A DNA stretch of 64,000 bases, from NCBI GenBank assembly GCA_028456385.1, contig JALNQF010000119.1, positions 62,001-126,000 of the forward strand, in the 5' to 3' direction. The notes under the pieces were generated by a model. It searched no databases, had not been told where the DNA came from, and saw nothing but the letters and a program-made list of their open reading frames with translations. Each line of letters opens with the position of its first letter. Within the stretch, counting starts at the first letter, position 1. Of the stretch, positions 33,894-47,300 are shown one piece after another. This DNA comes from Ophiosphaerella korrae. Lineage: Eukaryota; Ascomycota; Dothideomycetes; Pleosporales; Phaeosphaeriaceae. The translations under genes and the position numbers were made by a program.

Positions 33894-36390
33894 CCTTAAT
33901 AAGTGTATACTTAAAGACGTTAATACTAAGCTTATAGGTAATCTCCTCTTAAGTTTTCTATTGTTATTTAGCGTTTTTAGTAGTATAACAAACTAAAAGC
34001 TAGTAAGTAGGTGTATCTAGTATAGGCTTCCTACCCTATAGTTTTGTAAGAGTATTCTACGTACAAAGATAATTAGAAATAGTCTACTATAAGCTCTTTA
34101 GCTTCTACGTAATTACTATCTAATTCTATCTAATTTTAGCTAGTATAAGAATTTAGACGCGCCCCTTATAGAATACCTAACAATTTAGTGTTTTTAGTAT
34201 AGTAGGTATAAGTATAGGTATAGGTATCTTTATTTATTCCTACTTAGTTTTAGCTATAATTTCTATAGCTATTGTGTCTATATATTTAATATACGCTATT
34301 AGTTAATATACGCCTATTACTAAAATAGGCTATATAAATTTAAGGCTATAGAGCTATATAAAAAAAGTAATTATTACAAGATAACTTAATAGAGTACTCT
34401 ATAGATATATGTAATAAACTTTCTTACTAATACTTTTTTAGCTAAAGAATTTTATAGCTATAAGTATTAGTTTAGTGTAGAGGTATTAGAGTACGCGCTA
34501 TACTTAAGATACTACCTATATTAGCCCCTAGATATAATAGTAGCAATTGTACAGCTCTATAAACGTTAGCTTCTAGTAGTATTAGTCTATATACCTAAAG
34601 AAAATCTAAGAGTACTATAAGAATTATATAATACTTTGCGCAAAGTTATCTATAATACTAGACTAATACGTAACCTACTAATTCTACTACTAAAGCTTAG
34701 GCTAGCTATACTCTACTTTAGCTACTTACTTAAAGTTACTACCTATTATCTAAGAATTCTATAACTCTAATAAAACAAGATAGTTAACCTAGGGATAGTA
34801 AATATCCTCTTTGCTAAGAAAAATCTACGCTAATCTTAGTCCTACCCTCTTCTTATTAGCTATCTAACACTTTTTATCCTATATTAATTCTTAGTTTGTA
34901 TAAGCTAGTAGAAAGTTGCTTAATATACGTACCTCTAGTACTATTCTACTAGTTAGCAACTACTTAGCCTTAGCGTAGACATATAGCTCCTTGTATACCT
35001 ATCCCCTAGTAAACTACCTATATAGATATCTAATTTAGATAACTATTAATAACTCTATAAAACTAAGCTTATTGCCCTAGATTCTACTAGAGTCTTACTC
35101 TAGAGAGAATAATCTAGCCTTATTACAACCTACTAAAGAGCCTACGTGCGTATTTAAAGATATCTAAAAATAATAGCCTCTAAAACGAAATTAAAATTTA
35201 AGTATCTTATCTAAGATATAGATAATAAAAAGTGTAGTTAAGTTCTTATAGGGCTCCTTATATAAATATAAGATTAGATAGGCTCTATAAGTAGTATAAG
35301 CTTAGAATATAATAAAGCTACTCTAACTATACTACTCTTAGTAAAAGAAGCGCCTTACGCGTAGTTTTAAGTAAGATCTCTAGTAACTCTATTTAAACTA
35401 AGAGACCTAAGAAAACTAAATTTAGCTACTTTTACTACTAAATTCTACTATATAGAGGTTAGTACTAGTCTAATTACTTAAACGAGGTAAAAAAGTAGTC
35501 TTAGTATCTATAATAGTATAGTCTACTTCGTACTATATTACTATTAGTATACTATTAGTTTACTATATCTATAAGCTAATCTTACTAGGAGGAAGCCTTA
35601 TTACTAATATTAGAGAGTACTAGTAGTAGAGTAGGTAATTTACTCTTTAAAGACTCTTTAATTTCCTTCTAAAGCTAAATTAATACTTTCTTCTATCCCT
35701 CTCTATATATAAGTAGTATATAGATATCGAAAATGCTAAGTAAAAAGTATATCGCGTCTTCTTCGCGTTTTATCTTTTATCTCTCTACTTATAATATTTG
35801 CTCGCTAACACTAAAGCGAGATAAAGGGCTTTCTTAAAGAGTTTAAATAGGAATCCTTGTTACTTTAGTAATTTCCTACTCTAGTAAGTTTTTATCTCTA
35901 AGTTACTCTTCTTCTATAGAAAAAAACTTAATAGACGTTAAAGTAATAAGCTTTTAGAGTATCTAGCTCTAGGTAAACTATCTACTCTACTAAAAGGCTA
36001 GTTTCTATATCTACTAAGAGGATAGGTTATTTCTAATAGGGCTACTAATTAAAATATTAGAAAGATATACGTAGTATTTAGCTGTATTTACTAGATAGAA
36101 ATAAAAAGCTATCCTAAAAATTTAGTCTATCTCTTAATTTATTAGGTATAGCTAATCTAGCGTTAACTTACTAGAATTAAGGTAGTAGGATATAGTAGAA
36201 GAGCTAGAGGTGTAAGTAATAGAGATAAGTAAGAAGAAGCTAGGAGTAGACTATCTTAACTATTAAGTATAAATAATCTTGCTTATACCTAGATAGAGTA
36301 GGGTAAGACTACTAAAGCTATATATCTTAACTTAGTAGCGTAATTAGAGAATGCGCTACTAAGGTTTAATAGGGTATAGGATAGTTGTAT
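33894..36390 (+). other. RIP-degraded sequence, possible LINE endonuclease remnant
   Basis: AT-rich host sequence between elements B and C. On the plus strand, 34527-34660 keeps a frame reading PLDIIVAIVQLYKR, LLVVLVYIPKENLRVL and ELYNTLRKVIYNTR with stops only where Gln is expected. This resembles the middle of the endonuclease (EEP/APE-like) domain of Tad/I-type LINEs of fungi. The catalytic GDFN-type block that should follow is not visible, and no reverse transcriptase was found here. If this host is a LINE, elements B, C, G and H may all have inserted into such sequence. The rest of the segment is unidentified. Confidence 0.4.
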
Positions 36391-36852
36391 TATAATAGGT
36401 GCACTAGGGTCGACTTTCCTAGTAACTTAAGAGTTGTTAGTAGATTAAGAGGTAATAATAAAAGCTCGTGTTATAATTAAGTAATAACTATAAACAATAG
36501 TTAATTTGTATATACAATGTTAAGTATTAGCGTTTTAGGTTAGAGATTAGATTACTAATACTATCCTAATAATACGCATTCCTTACTAGCTATATAGTAA
36601 TATATTCTTAGTAACTTTATTACTTTGTATTTACTAAGATTATAAATTTATAAATTTGTTATATAATAGCTTTACGACTTTGTATTTACTAAGATTGCGA
36701 ATTTACAAATTTATTACGTATCCTAGTTATAGTTTATTTCTTAATTAAGCTTATTATCTTATAAGTTATTACCTTACTCTCTCTATACTTCGTGCGTAGC
36801 TAAGCGTAGACTAATTAGTTCTATCTTAATTTCTCTTGTTACTATCGTAACA
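36391..36852 (-). repeat. 3' LTR of element C
   Basis: 462 bp, starting TATAATAGG (RIP form of TGTAATAGG) and ending ATCGTAACA. Two ~54-bp-type internal repeats. Equal in length to the partner at 50083-50544. Confidence 0.87.
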
Positions 36853-37210
36853 CTATTCTCTCTTCTAAGTAGTTCTATATTTCTCTATACTAAAGCTAAG
36901 GTTATTAATCCTATTTCTTTATTAATCTCTAGCTCGTTATTACTCCCTATAATATCTTACTCCTAGCGTAATAAACTTCTTCTTATAGCTCGTATCGTTT
37001 ATAATAGGGTTAAGATATTTCTTTATTATTATTGTATAAAGCTAGGTCTTACTTATCTTATATCTTTAAATAATAGCAAATATTGTAACGAGTATATCCT
37101 TACTAATATATAGTATAAGTATATTTCTTCTAAGGTTTTACTTATAGAGTATAAGTATTTAATTTCTATATAGTCTCCTTTTACTAAGTTATGTAGAGCG
37201 AGCTATTAAT

Positions 37211-37704
37211 TATTATAGTTATAACAAGAGATAACTAATTTAAGCTAATTAGCCCTACTATAAATAACAACAACACGTATAACTTATAGGGTAACAAACT
37301 AGATTAGGAAACTAACTACAATAGGGATACGTAATAAATTTACAATTCGCGATCTTAGTAAATATAAAGTACAAAGCTAAGTACGTAACAAATTTGCAAT
37401 TTACAATCTTAGTAAATACAAAGTATAAAGCTAAGCACGTAACAAATTTGTAATTTGCGATCTTAGTAAACACAAAGTACGAAGCTAGCTAAGAAACCTA
37501 GGTATATAGTTAGTAGAATATATATTATTAGGATAGTATTAGTAATTTAATCCTTTAACTATAGAACGCTAATACAAGATAGTTGTAAAACATCTTCTAT
37601 TGTTTATAGTTATTATAGATCTTAATACGAGCTTTTAATATTATCTCTTAATCTACTAACCCCTAAGATAGGTACCTATAGTTAACGATAGGAGGCCTAT
37701 TATA
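37211..37704 (+). repeat. 5' LTR of element D
   Basis: 494 bp, TATTATAG...CCTATTATA, RIP forms of TGTTATAG...TTACA. Three ~54-bp internal repeats (reverse orientation relative to B). Followed by CCTTACTAATTTAGTTATTA, the untranslated leader start shared by all copies. Confidence 0.87.
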
Positions 37705-40700
37705 CCTTACTAATTTAGTTATTACGAGAAGCAAAGCGTAAGCAGCGCATAGTCTAGCTAACACGATAGTAGAAAGTTTAACTAAAATAAGTAAAGCCCC
37801 TAAGAGTAGTTATAAGTCTAATAGTACTATATAGGAAATAATTAAGGACTAAATTAATAACTTAATTTTAGATAAAGAAGATATAAAGATAGTAATTAAT
37901 GCACTAGAAATATAGAATAAAGAACTATAAGATTACGCGAAATAAAACAAAGTATAGATTAAGGCTATTATTAAAGGTTAGAACTAAATAGAGTTAATTA
38001 TACAACGCCTAGTAATAAGTGCTACAAAGAAACTACTAAAAATACTTGTTTTTAAGAAGTTTAATAGAATAAAGGAAAAACTAAAACCTTTTATAGCCTT
38101 AGCACAACTCTAGATAGATATATAAGTACTACACTTTAATATAGAAGAAAAGAAGGTAATATACATTAGATTACACCTAGAAGAAGACGTAATAAGATAG
38201 TACGAACCTTACTAGATAAACTATACAATATATTCTCTAATAACCTAGAAAGACAAAACTAAAGCTATCTTTAGAAGCTATAAATACTTTACTAAACGAA
38301 TAAGAGTAGTATTTAGAGATATAGACGTTACTAGATAAGCTAAAGAATAGCTAGAGAAGCTTATATAAAACTAGAGTATTCCTAAGTATATATTATAATT
38401 TAAGTAACTATCCTAAAATATAGAATAGAATAAGTTAGCCTTAATATTATAATTTAAACAAGGACTAAATTTAAAAATACAATACGAGATAATCTATATA
38501 GAAAAACTAAGAATACTAGAAGCCTTAAAGTAATAGGTAATCTAAATTAATAATAATCTTCGAGAATAGAAGAAGAACAAGTATAGTACTTAAACTAGAA
38601 ACTAGGATACTAGAGACCCTATAATCCTTAACGCTAATAAAGACAAGAAAAAGAAGAAAAATAAAGACTTTACGTACTTTAACTATAGTAAGAAAGGCTA
38701 CTACGCAAAAGACTACTATTTGTAATAGAAGAAGAATAAGGTATACTATAAATATAGAAAACCTAGATACTTTGTAAAAGACTATAGAAGTAAAGATCTA
38801 AAGAAAGAAACTTAGTTAAAAATAACTAAAAAAAAGAAAGAAGCACTATAAGTATAAGCTAAACCTTAGGAAAAGGTAGCTAGGAGTAAAGAAGTATAAT
38901 ACGTAATACTCTATTAGACCTTTTATTATAATAACAACTACTATATATATCTTTCTAGTAAGTAGAGAGTAGTATAGTTCCTATAGAAATAGAGATATAG
39001 AGTAGCTATAACAAAAGAAAAAAGAACAAAAGCTTAGCTAGAAGAAATAGCTTAAGTAATAGACCTACTAATAGAAGACTTAGAAGGAGAAGAGCCCTAG
39101 ATTCTATTAATCTAGGCTAAAGGACTAGTATAAGATAAAGAGACTACTACAGCTTCCTCTAAAGAATAGTAAGAAAGTAAGAGATAAGTTAGTATAAGAA
39201 GTATAGAGTATACCTAGCTAATAATATATAGCTATAATAGCCGCACAACAATTGAAATAGAAAAACAAAACAAAGAATAGAAATTTATTTAAATATATTT
39301 AATAGTTATAAATATAGAAGAAGCGTATAAAGACTAGAAAGAACGTAACTTTAAAGAAATAAAGTTTATACTATTTTAAGAATAGATAAAGCAATATATA
39401 GTTATAGTAGGAAGAATACTTATAGGAAGAGAGTAGTAGTACCTTATAAAAAGAACGTAATAGATTAATAAAGCCTATATACTAAGAATACTAGTAGTAT
39501 ACTATATCTTAATAATAAATATACTTAGTAAAGATAGATACTAGGAAGGAGACAACAAAATAATAGATCTAGAATATCTAGTATATTTTAAAGCGTTATA
39601 GATATTATACCTAGATAAAAATTATATTATATATAGAAACCCTAAAGTAAATAACAACGTATAGCTTATATAAAGAAGAGGTTACAACTATATAAGAGTA
39701 ATTATAGTAGAAGATATCTAAAGATAGGAAATAATCCTAGAAGACAAATACTTAGTAGTAAGACTAGGACTAAAACTATCTAAAAAATACGTCTAAGGAG
39801 GACTATAGTATAGATATACAAATAATAAATATCTAAAACACAAAGAATATAAACTTAAAATAGGGCTATAGGTTTAGAAAGATAGACAATTTACTAAACT
39901 ACCTAAGTAAGAACAACTAGAAGGTATAAGAAGTCTATATATTACAAAGATAAGTATATACTAAAGAAGGAAAGTATAATTAATAATTAATAGTAGAGTA
40001 ACAAGAAACTTTATATCTAAGAAGTTTGTAGAAATATAAGGAATACGTTATATAACAAAGAAGTACTCTTAATAACTAAGTATAATTAAAGGAAAACTAT
40101 TCTAAGAACCTATTAGGTTTAAGATAGTTCCCTCTACGCTTAAAGTAAAAAGGATAACAATTAAAAATATAGTTATAGACATAATAATAATTAATAATAA
40201 ATAAAACATAATACTAGGTATACTATAGTTATAGATAACTAACCTATATATCGATTAGAGAATAAGAGAAATTAATTACTATAGAATAAATATATTAAAA
40301 GCTAATATAAATACCTACAAAGAAGAATTCCTAGAAGAATATAAGAAATAAGAGAAATAGCTTATAGAGCTAGAGGATTACCTTCTAGAATATTAACTAT
40401 AGGACTTAGCGATAGAACTAGAAGAAAGTAAAAACGTAGGATAGAGCTTAGTTTACTAAAAAATAGAAGAAGAATCTAAAATTAAACAAGTATTTATTAA
40501 GAACGCAATAAAAAAAAGATAGATATAAGAATCTAAATCTTTAGTAGTATATAGTCTTATATTTATAGATAAAAAGAGAATAAGTAATAAAAGGCCCTAC
40601 GTAGACTTTAGAAAAACTAATATAGTTATAAATAAAAACTAATACCCTCTACTACAAATTAACGTAATATAAGATAAGCTAAGAAGAGCAAAAATCTTTA

Positions 40701-43700
40701 TAAAACTAGATATCTAGAACGCCTATTACTAAATTAGAATTAAGAAAGGTAACAAATAGAAAATAGTGTTTAGAACACAATATAGACTATATAAATATAG
40801 GGTTATACCCTTTAGCTTAATAAATATACTAGTAGCATTCTAAGAAAGAATTAATATAGTACTAAGAGAGTACTTAGATATATTTATATTTATATATCTA
40901 GACAACATCCTTATATTCTTAGAAATAGAAGAAGAACATATATAATATATATATAAGGTGCTAGAAAAACTAGTAGAAGCTAAGATATTCCTTAAGATAA
41001 GGAAATGCAAGTTCTATACAAAGGAAATAGATTTCCTTAGATTTATTATAGAACTAGGAAAAATTAAAATTAACCTAAAAAAAATTAAGTTAATCTACAA
41101 ATAGCTAACACTAAAGAACCTAAAAGAAGTATAATAATTTTATAGGTTAGCTAACTTTTATAAGAAGTTAATAGTAAGATATTCTAAAGATATAGAACTT
41201 ATTATAAGACTTATAAAGAAAGATATACTATTTAAATAGACTAAAGAATATAATAAAGTATTTAATAAAATTAAAAGAAAGTTTATAGATAACCTAGTTA
41301 TTAGAATATATAATCTAGACCTACTAGTAATAGTAAAAACAGACGCATCTAACTTAGTCTATAGAATAGCACTAATATAGGAAGACCTAGAGACTAAAAA
41401 AGAATACTTAGTTAAATACTTCTCTAAGAAAATAAAGCTAGTAGAGCTTAACTACCTAATTTATAATAAAGAAATACTAGTAATCTATAAAGTATTTAAG
41501 TAATAGAGAGTATACTTATAAAGAGTAAAATACTAAACAAAGGTCTATATAGACTATAAGAATCTTATAAGATTTATAATAAATAAAGAACTATTACAAT
41601 ACTATATAAGATAGTAAGAATATCTATTAACGTTTAATATAGAAATTATATATATAAAAAAGAAAAATAACTAATTTATAGACGCCCTTAGTAGAAGACT
41701 AGATTTATAGGAAGAAGTAAACGCAACTAGTATAGTTCTAGTTAAGAACGAAGAAAGATACTTAGTCCTAAATATACTAAAAATAGCTGTAATACTTAAG
41801 AAGAAGAGTAGTAAACTAGATAAATAGATTTAGAAAGTAACATATAAAGTATCTAAAGAAATAGAAAAACTTAAAATCTAAGAAGGATTTATATAAGTAT
41901 ATAGAAGAACGTATATCCTAAGAAAAATCTAAAGAGAATTTATACAATAATTCTATAAGTTACTAGTATATAGTTACTAAAAGATTAATAAGACCTTAGA
42001 TAGGCTACTATAAGATTACTATATCTTAAAAGTAAGATAACTAGTAATAGAGGTATTACAAGACTATATAGAATATTAGAGAAATAAGTATAATAGATAT
42101 ATACTATATAGAATACTATAACTAGTAGAAGTACTAAAATAACTTTAGAGAGTTATTACAATAGACTTTATTACAAAGCTACTAAAGTCTAAAGACCTAA
42201 TATTAAGAGTTAAATATAATAGAATCTTAATAATAGTAGATAAACTTATAAAGTACTTATACTTTAGACTATATAAAGAGAAAAGTAGGATAGAGGTTAC
42301 TATATACTAGGTTCTAGGAACTATAATTAGTTAATATAGACTACTAGACAAGATTATTATAGTTAAAGATATAAGATTTATATTAAAATTATAAGGAATA
42401 ATAACAGCGCAATTAGGAATTAAATACGTAATATCTATAGTATACTATCTATAGATAAATAGATAATTAGAATAAATAAATTAAATAGTAGAATAGTACT
42501 TAAGATACTACCTTAACTATAACTAAAATAATTAGGTATAGTTACTACTTATAGTATAATTAGTATATAATAGCGTAAAGAATATAGTAATAAGAATATT
42601 ACTTTTCTTTATAAACTATAGATTTAACTCTAACGTATATAGAATACTAAGACTAGAGATATCTTAGTCCTTAAGAGGAGAAAAACTTACTAATAGACTT
42701 AAGGATATATATAATTAATTAAGATAGGACGTAGAATTCCTATACAATTAAATAGTAAGATACTATAATAAGAAATATAAAGAGAGACCCTAATTTAGAA
42801 AGAGAGAAAAAGTATAGTTAGTAAGAAAGAATATTAAGAGTAAACAACCTAGCTTAAAACTAGATTATATTAAAATAAGACTATATAAAATTAAGAAAGA
42901 AGTTATACTAGTTATATTTAAACTTAAGCTACTAAACAAGATAAGGATATACTTAACTTTCTATATAGTACTACTTAAAACAGTACTATAAAACGTAGAA
43001 CTACTAGTATATAAAGTAGATACGTATAGAGAATAGGAAGAATAGGAAGTTAAAAAAATCCTATAGTACTAATTCTATAATAGAAGAAACTACTATCTAG
43101 TAGAATAGATAGGTATAAATAAAAAAGGACAACTATAGAAAAAAATATAGGAACTAGAGGATAATCTTAATTACTTTAAGAAACTAGAAGACTACTAAAA
43201 TTAAAACCCTCTAAATCGCCTTACAGCGAACTAAGAAAATTAGCACTACTAGCGCTAAATAGAGAGACGTTAGGAACGCCTAATGCGATAGGAGCTAGAG
43301 TAGCCTAAACTATATCCTTAAGGTCTATCTTAGCCTCTAAGGCACGAGACTATTTAAATAATTTAGCGTTATTATAAGCCTTTATCTTATAAAGACGCTT
43401 AATATAAGAATAAAAATCTACTAGCTTATAAAGAGTTAGCTTATACTTAGCCTTAGCTTTAGTAAGCTATAATAATAGTATCTCTTAAGCCTAGTTAATA
43501 GCTTACTTTATATAACTTAGTAAGAAGAGACTATATAGAAATTAAATACTTATACTTAGTAAGAGAAATACCTAATAGTATATACTTGTGTTAAATATTA
43601 GCTAGAATATACTTGTTGTAGTATTTACTATCTTTTAAAGACACGAGATAAGTAAGCTTTAGCTAAGTATAATAGGTATAAGGAAATATTTTAACCCTAT

Positions 43701-43851
43701 TACGAGTAATACAAGTAATAAGAAAAAGTTTATTATAATTAGAACGCGAAGATATAGAGAATAATAAAGAATTAGAAATAAACAAAGAAACTAGACTAAT
43801 AACCTTAGGCCTAGGATAGAGAAATAAAAACCTACCTAGAGAGGAGAATAG

Positions 43852-44345
43852 TGTTATAGTTATAATAAGAGATAACTAATTTAAGCTAATTAGCCCTACT
43901 ATAGATAACAATAACACGTATAACTTATAGGGTAACAAACTAGATTAGGAAACTAACTATAATAAGGATACGTAATGAATTTGTAATTCGCGATCTTAGT
44001 AAATATAAAGCACGAAGCTAAGTACGTAATAAATTCGCGATTCGCGATCTTAGTAAATATAAAGTACAAAGATAAGTATATAATAAATTTGTAATTTACG
44101 ATCTTAGTAAATATAAAGTACAAAGCTAGCTAAGAAGCCTAGGTATATAGTTAGTAGAATATATATTATTAGGATAGTATTAGTAATTTAATCCTTTAAC
44201 TATAGAACGCTAATACAAGATAGTTATAAAACATCTTCTATTGTTTATAGTTATTGTAGATCCTAATACAAGCTTTTAATATTATCTCTTAATCTACTAA
44301 CCCCTAAGATAAGTACTTATAGTTAACAACAAGAGGCCTATTATA
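43852..44345 (+). repeat. 3' LTR of element D
   Basis: 494 bp, TGTTATAG...TTATA, same length as the 5' partner. Preceded by the polypurine tract AGAGAGGAGAATAG. Confidence 0.87.
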
Positions 44346-47300
44346 TTAATAGAGCTTAAGTATAATTGTTATTATAGCTTACTATAGCTAAGGCTAAGTA
44401 TAAGTTAACTCTTTATAAGCTAGTAAAGCTTTATTCCTATATTAAGTGTCTTTATAAGATAAAAGCTTATAATAATACTAAGTTATCTAAATAGTCTTAT
44501 ACTTTAGAGGCTAAGTTAGACTTAGATAATATAGTAGAGGCTGCTCTAGCTCCTATTACATTAGATACTCCTATCGCCTCTCTATCTAGTAGTAGTATTG
44601 CTAGTTTTCTTAGTTTACTACTAGGCGTTCTTAGAGGTTTTAACTTTAGAACTCCTCTAGTTTCTTAGAGTAGTTAAGATTATTTTCTAGTTCCTATATT
44701 TTTTCTTATAGTTACCCTTTTTTATTTATACCTATCTATTCTACTAAGTAGTAGTTCCTACTATTATAGAACTAGTACTATAAGATTTTCTTAACTTCTT
44801 ATTCTTCTTATTCTCTATACGTATCTACTTTGTACACTAGTAGTTCTATAATCTATAGTACTATCTTAAGTAGTACTACGTAGAAGGTTAAGTATATCCT
44901 TATCTTGTTTAGTAGCTTTAGTTTAAATATAACTAGTATAACTTCTTTTTCTACTTTATATAGTTCTATCTTAACGTAGTCTAGTTTTAAACTTAGTTAT
45001 TTACTCTTAATATTTTTTTATATTAACTATACTTTTTCTCTCTCTCTAAATTAAGGTTCTTATTTATACTTCTTATTATAGTATTTTACTATTTAATTAT
45101 ATAGGAATTTTATATCTTGTCTTAGTTAGTTATATATATCTTTAAGTCTATTAGTAAAGTTTTCTCCTTTTAGAGACTAAGATACTTTAGTTCTTAGTAT
45201 TCTATATACGTTAGGGTTAAATCTATAGTTAATAAAGAAAAGTAATACTTTTATTACTTTATTCTTTACGCTATTATATGCTAGCTGTACTATAAGTAGT
45301 AATTATACCTAGTTATTCTAGTTATAGTTAAGGTAGTATCTTAAGTACTATTCTACTATCTAATTTATTTATTCTAACTATCTATCTATTTATAGGTAAT
45401 ACGTAGTAGACATTATATATTTAATTCCTAATTACGCTATTATTGTTCTCTATAGTTTTAATATAAATCTTATATCTCTATCTATAATAATCTTATCTAG
45501 TAGTCTATATTAACTAATTATAGTTCCTAGAACCTAGTATATAGTAACCTCTATTCTACTTTTCTCTTTATATAGTTTAAAGTATAAGTACTTTATAAGT
45601 TTATTTACTATTATTAGGATTCTATTATACTTAACCCCTAATATAAGGTCTTTTAACTTAGGTAGCTTTATAATAAAGTCTATTGTAATAACTCTCTATA
45701 GTTATTCTAGTACTTTAACTAGTTATAGTATTCTATATAGTACGTATCTATTATACTTATTTCTTTAGTATTCTATACAATCTTGTAGTACTTCTATTAC
45801 TAACTATTTTACTTTTAGGATATAGTAATCTTATAGTAGCCTATCTAATATTTTATTAATACCTTAATATCTATATACTAGTAGCTTATAGAATTATTAT
45901 ATAAATTCTCTTTAAATCTCTTTTAGAATATATATTCTTCTATAAGCTTATACAAGTCTTTCTTAGATCTCTAATTTCTCTATTTCTTTAGATACTTCTT
46001 GCGTTATCTTCTAAATCTATTTGTCTAGGTTACTACTCTTCTTCTTAAGTATTACAGCTATTTTAGGTATATTTAGGACTAAATATCCTTCTTTATTCTT
46101 AACTAGAACTATACTAGTAGTGCTTACTTCTTCTTATAAGTCTAGTCTTCTACTTAAGGCGTCTATAAATTAGTTATCTTTGCCCTTTATATATATAATT
46201 TCTAAGTTAAATATTAATAGGAATTCCTACTATCTTATATAGCGTTATAATAGTTCTTTATTTATTATAAATCTTATAAGGTTCTTATAGTCTATATAAA
46301 CCTTTATTTAGTATTTTACTCTTTATAGGTATACTCTCTATTATTTAAATACTTTATAGATTACTAGTATTTCTTTATTATAGATTAGGTAGTTAAGCTC
46401 TACTAGCTTTATCTTCTTAGAGAAATATTTAACTAAGTGTTCCTTTTTAGTCTTTAGGTCTTCCTATATTAGTACTATTCTATAGACTAAGTTAGATGCG
46501 TCTGTTTTTACTATTACTAGTAGGTCTAGGTTGTATATTCTAATAACTAGGTTTTCTATAAACTTTCTCTTAATTTTGTTAAATACTTTATTATATTCCT
46601 TAGTCTATTTAAATAGTGTATCTTTTTTTATAAGTCTTGTAATTAGTTCTATATCTTTAGACTATCTTACTATTAGTTTTCTATAAAAGTTTACTAACCT
46701 ATAAAATTATTATACCTCTTTTAGGTTCTTTAGTATTAGCTATTTGTTAATTAACTTAATATTTTCTAGGTCTATCTTGATTTTTCCTAGTTCTATAATA
46801 AACCTAAGGAAATCTATTTTCTTATTTTAAGAAATAATTTACTTTCTACTAGCTTTTCTAGTACTTTATATACGTATTATATATATTCTTCCTCTATTTA
46901 TAAGAATATAAGGATGTTGTCTAGGTATATAAATATAAATACGTCTAAGTACTCTCTTAGTACTATATTAATTCTTTCTTAGAATATAGCTAGTGCGTTT
47001 ATTAGTCTAAAAGGTATAACTAAGTATTTATATAGTCTCTATTATATCTAGAATACTATTTTCTATTTATTACCTTTCTTAATTCTAATCTAGTAGTAAG
47101 CGTTCTAGATATCTATCTTTATAAAGATTGTTACTCTTTATAGTTTATCTTGTATTACGTCTATTTATAGTAAGAGGTATTAGTTCTTGTTTATAACTAC
47201 GTTAGTTTTTCTAAAGTCTATATAGGGACTTTTTTTGTTTATCTCTTTTTTATCTACGAATATAAGTCTATATACTACTAAGGATTTAGATTCTCTTATC

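Larger units (their letters stand above)
37211..44345 (+). mobile_element. Gypsy element D, complete, nested in element C in opposite orientation
   Basis: A 7135-bp copy with 494-bp LTRs and a perfect TTAAT duplication (37206-37210, 44346-44350). Excising it restores AGCTATTAATAGAGCTTAAG, the same text seen uninterrupted in element H near 62160. Plus-strand order: gag (~37730-38660), two CCHC-like knuckles now lacking Cys (FNYSKKGYYAK and YKYRKPRYFVK, 38675-38790), protease (~39975-40030, NSRVT for DSGAT), RT (~40530-41170, YLDN for YLDD at 40895-40906), RNase H (TDAS near 41340), integrase (~41930-42700) and a chromodomain-like end (~43060-43200). Many TAG/TAA codons at former Gln sites make it inert. 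Confidence 0.9.
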
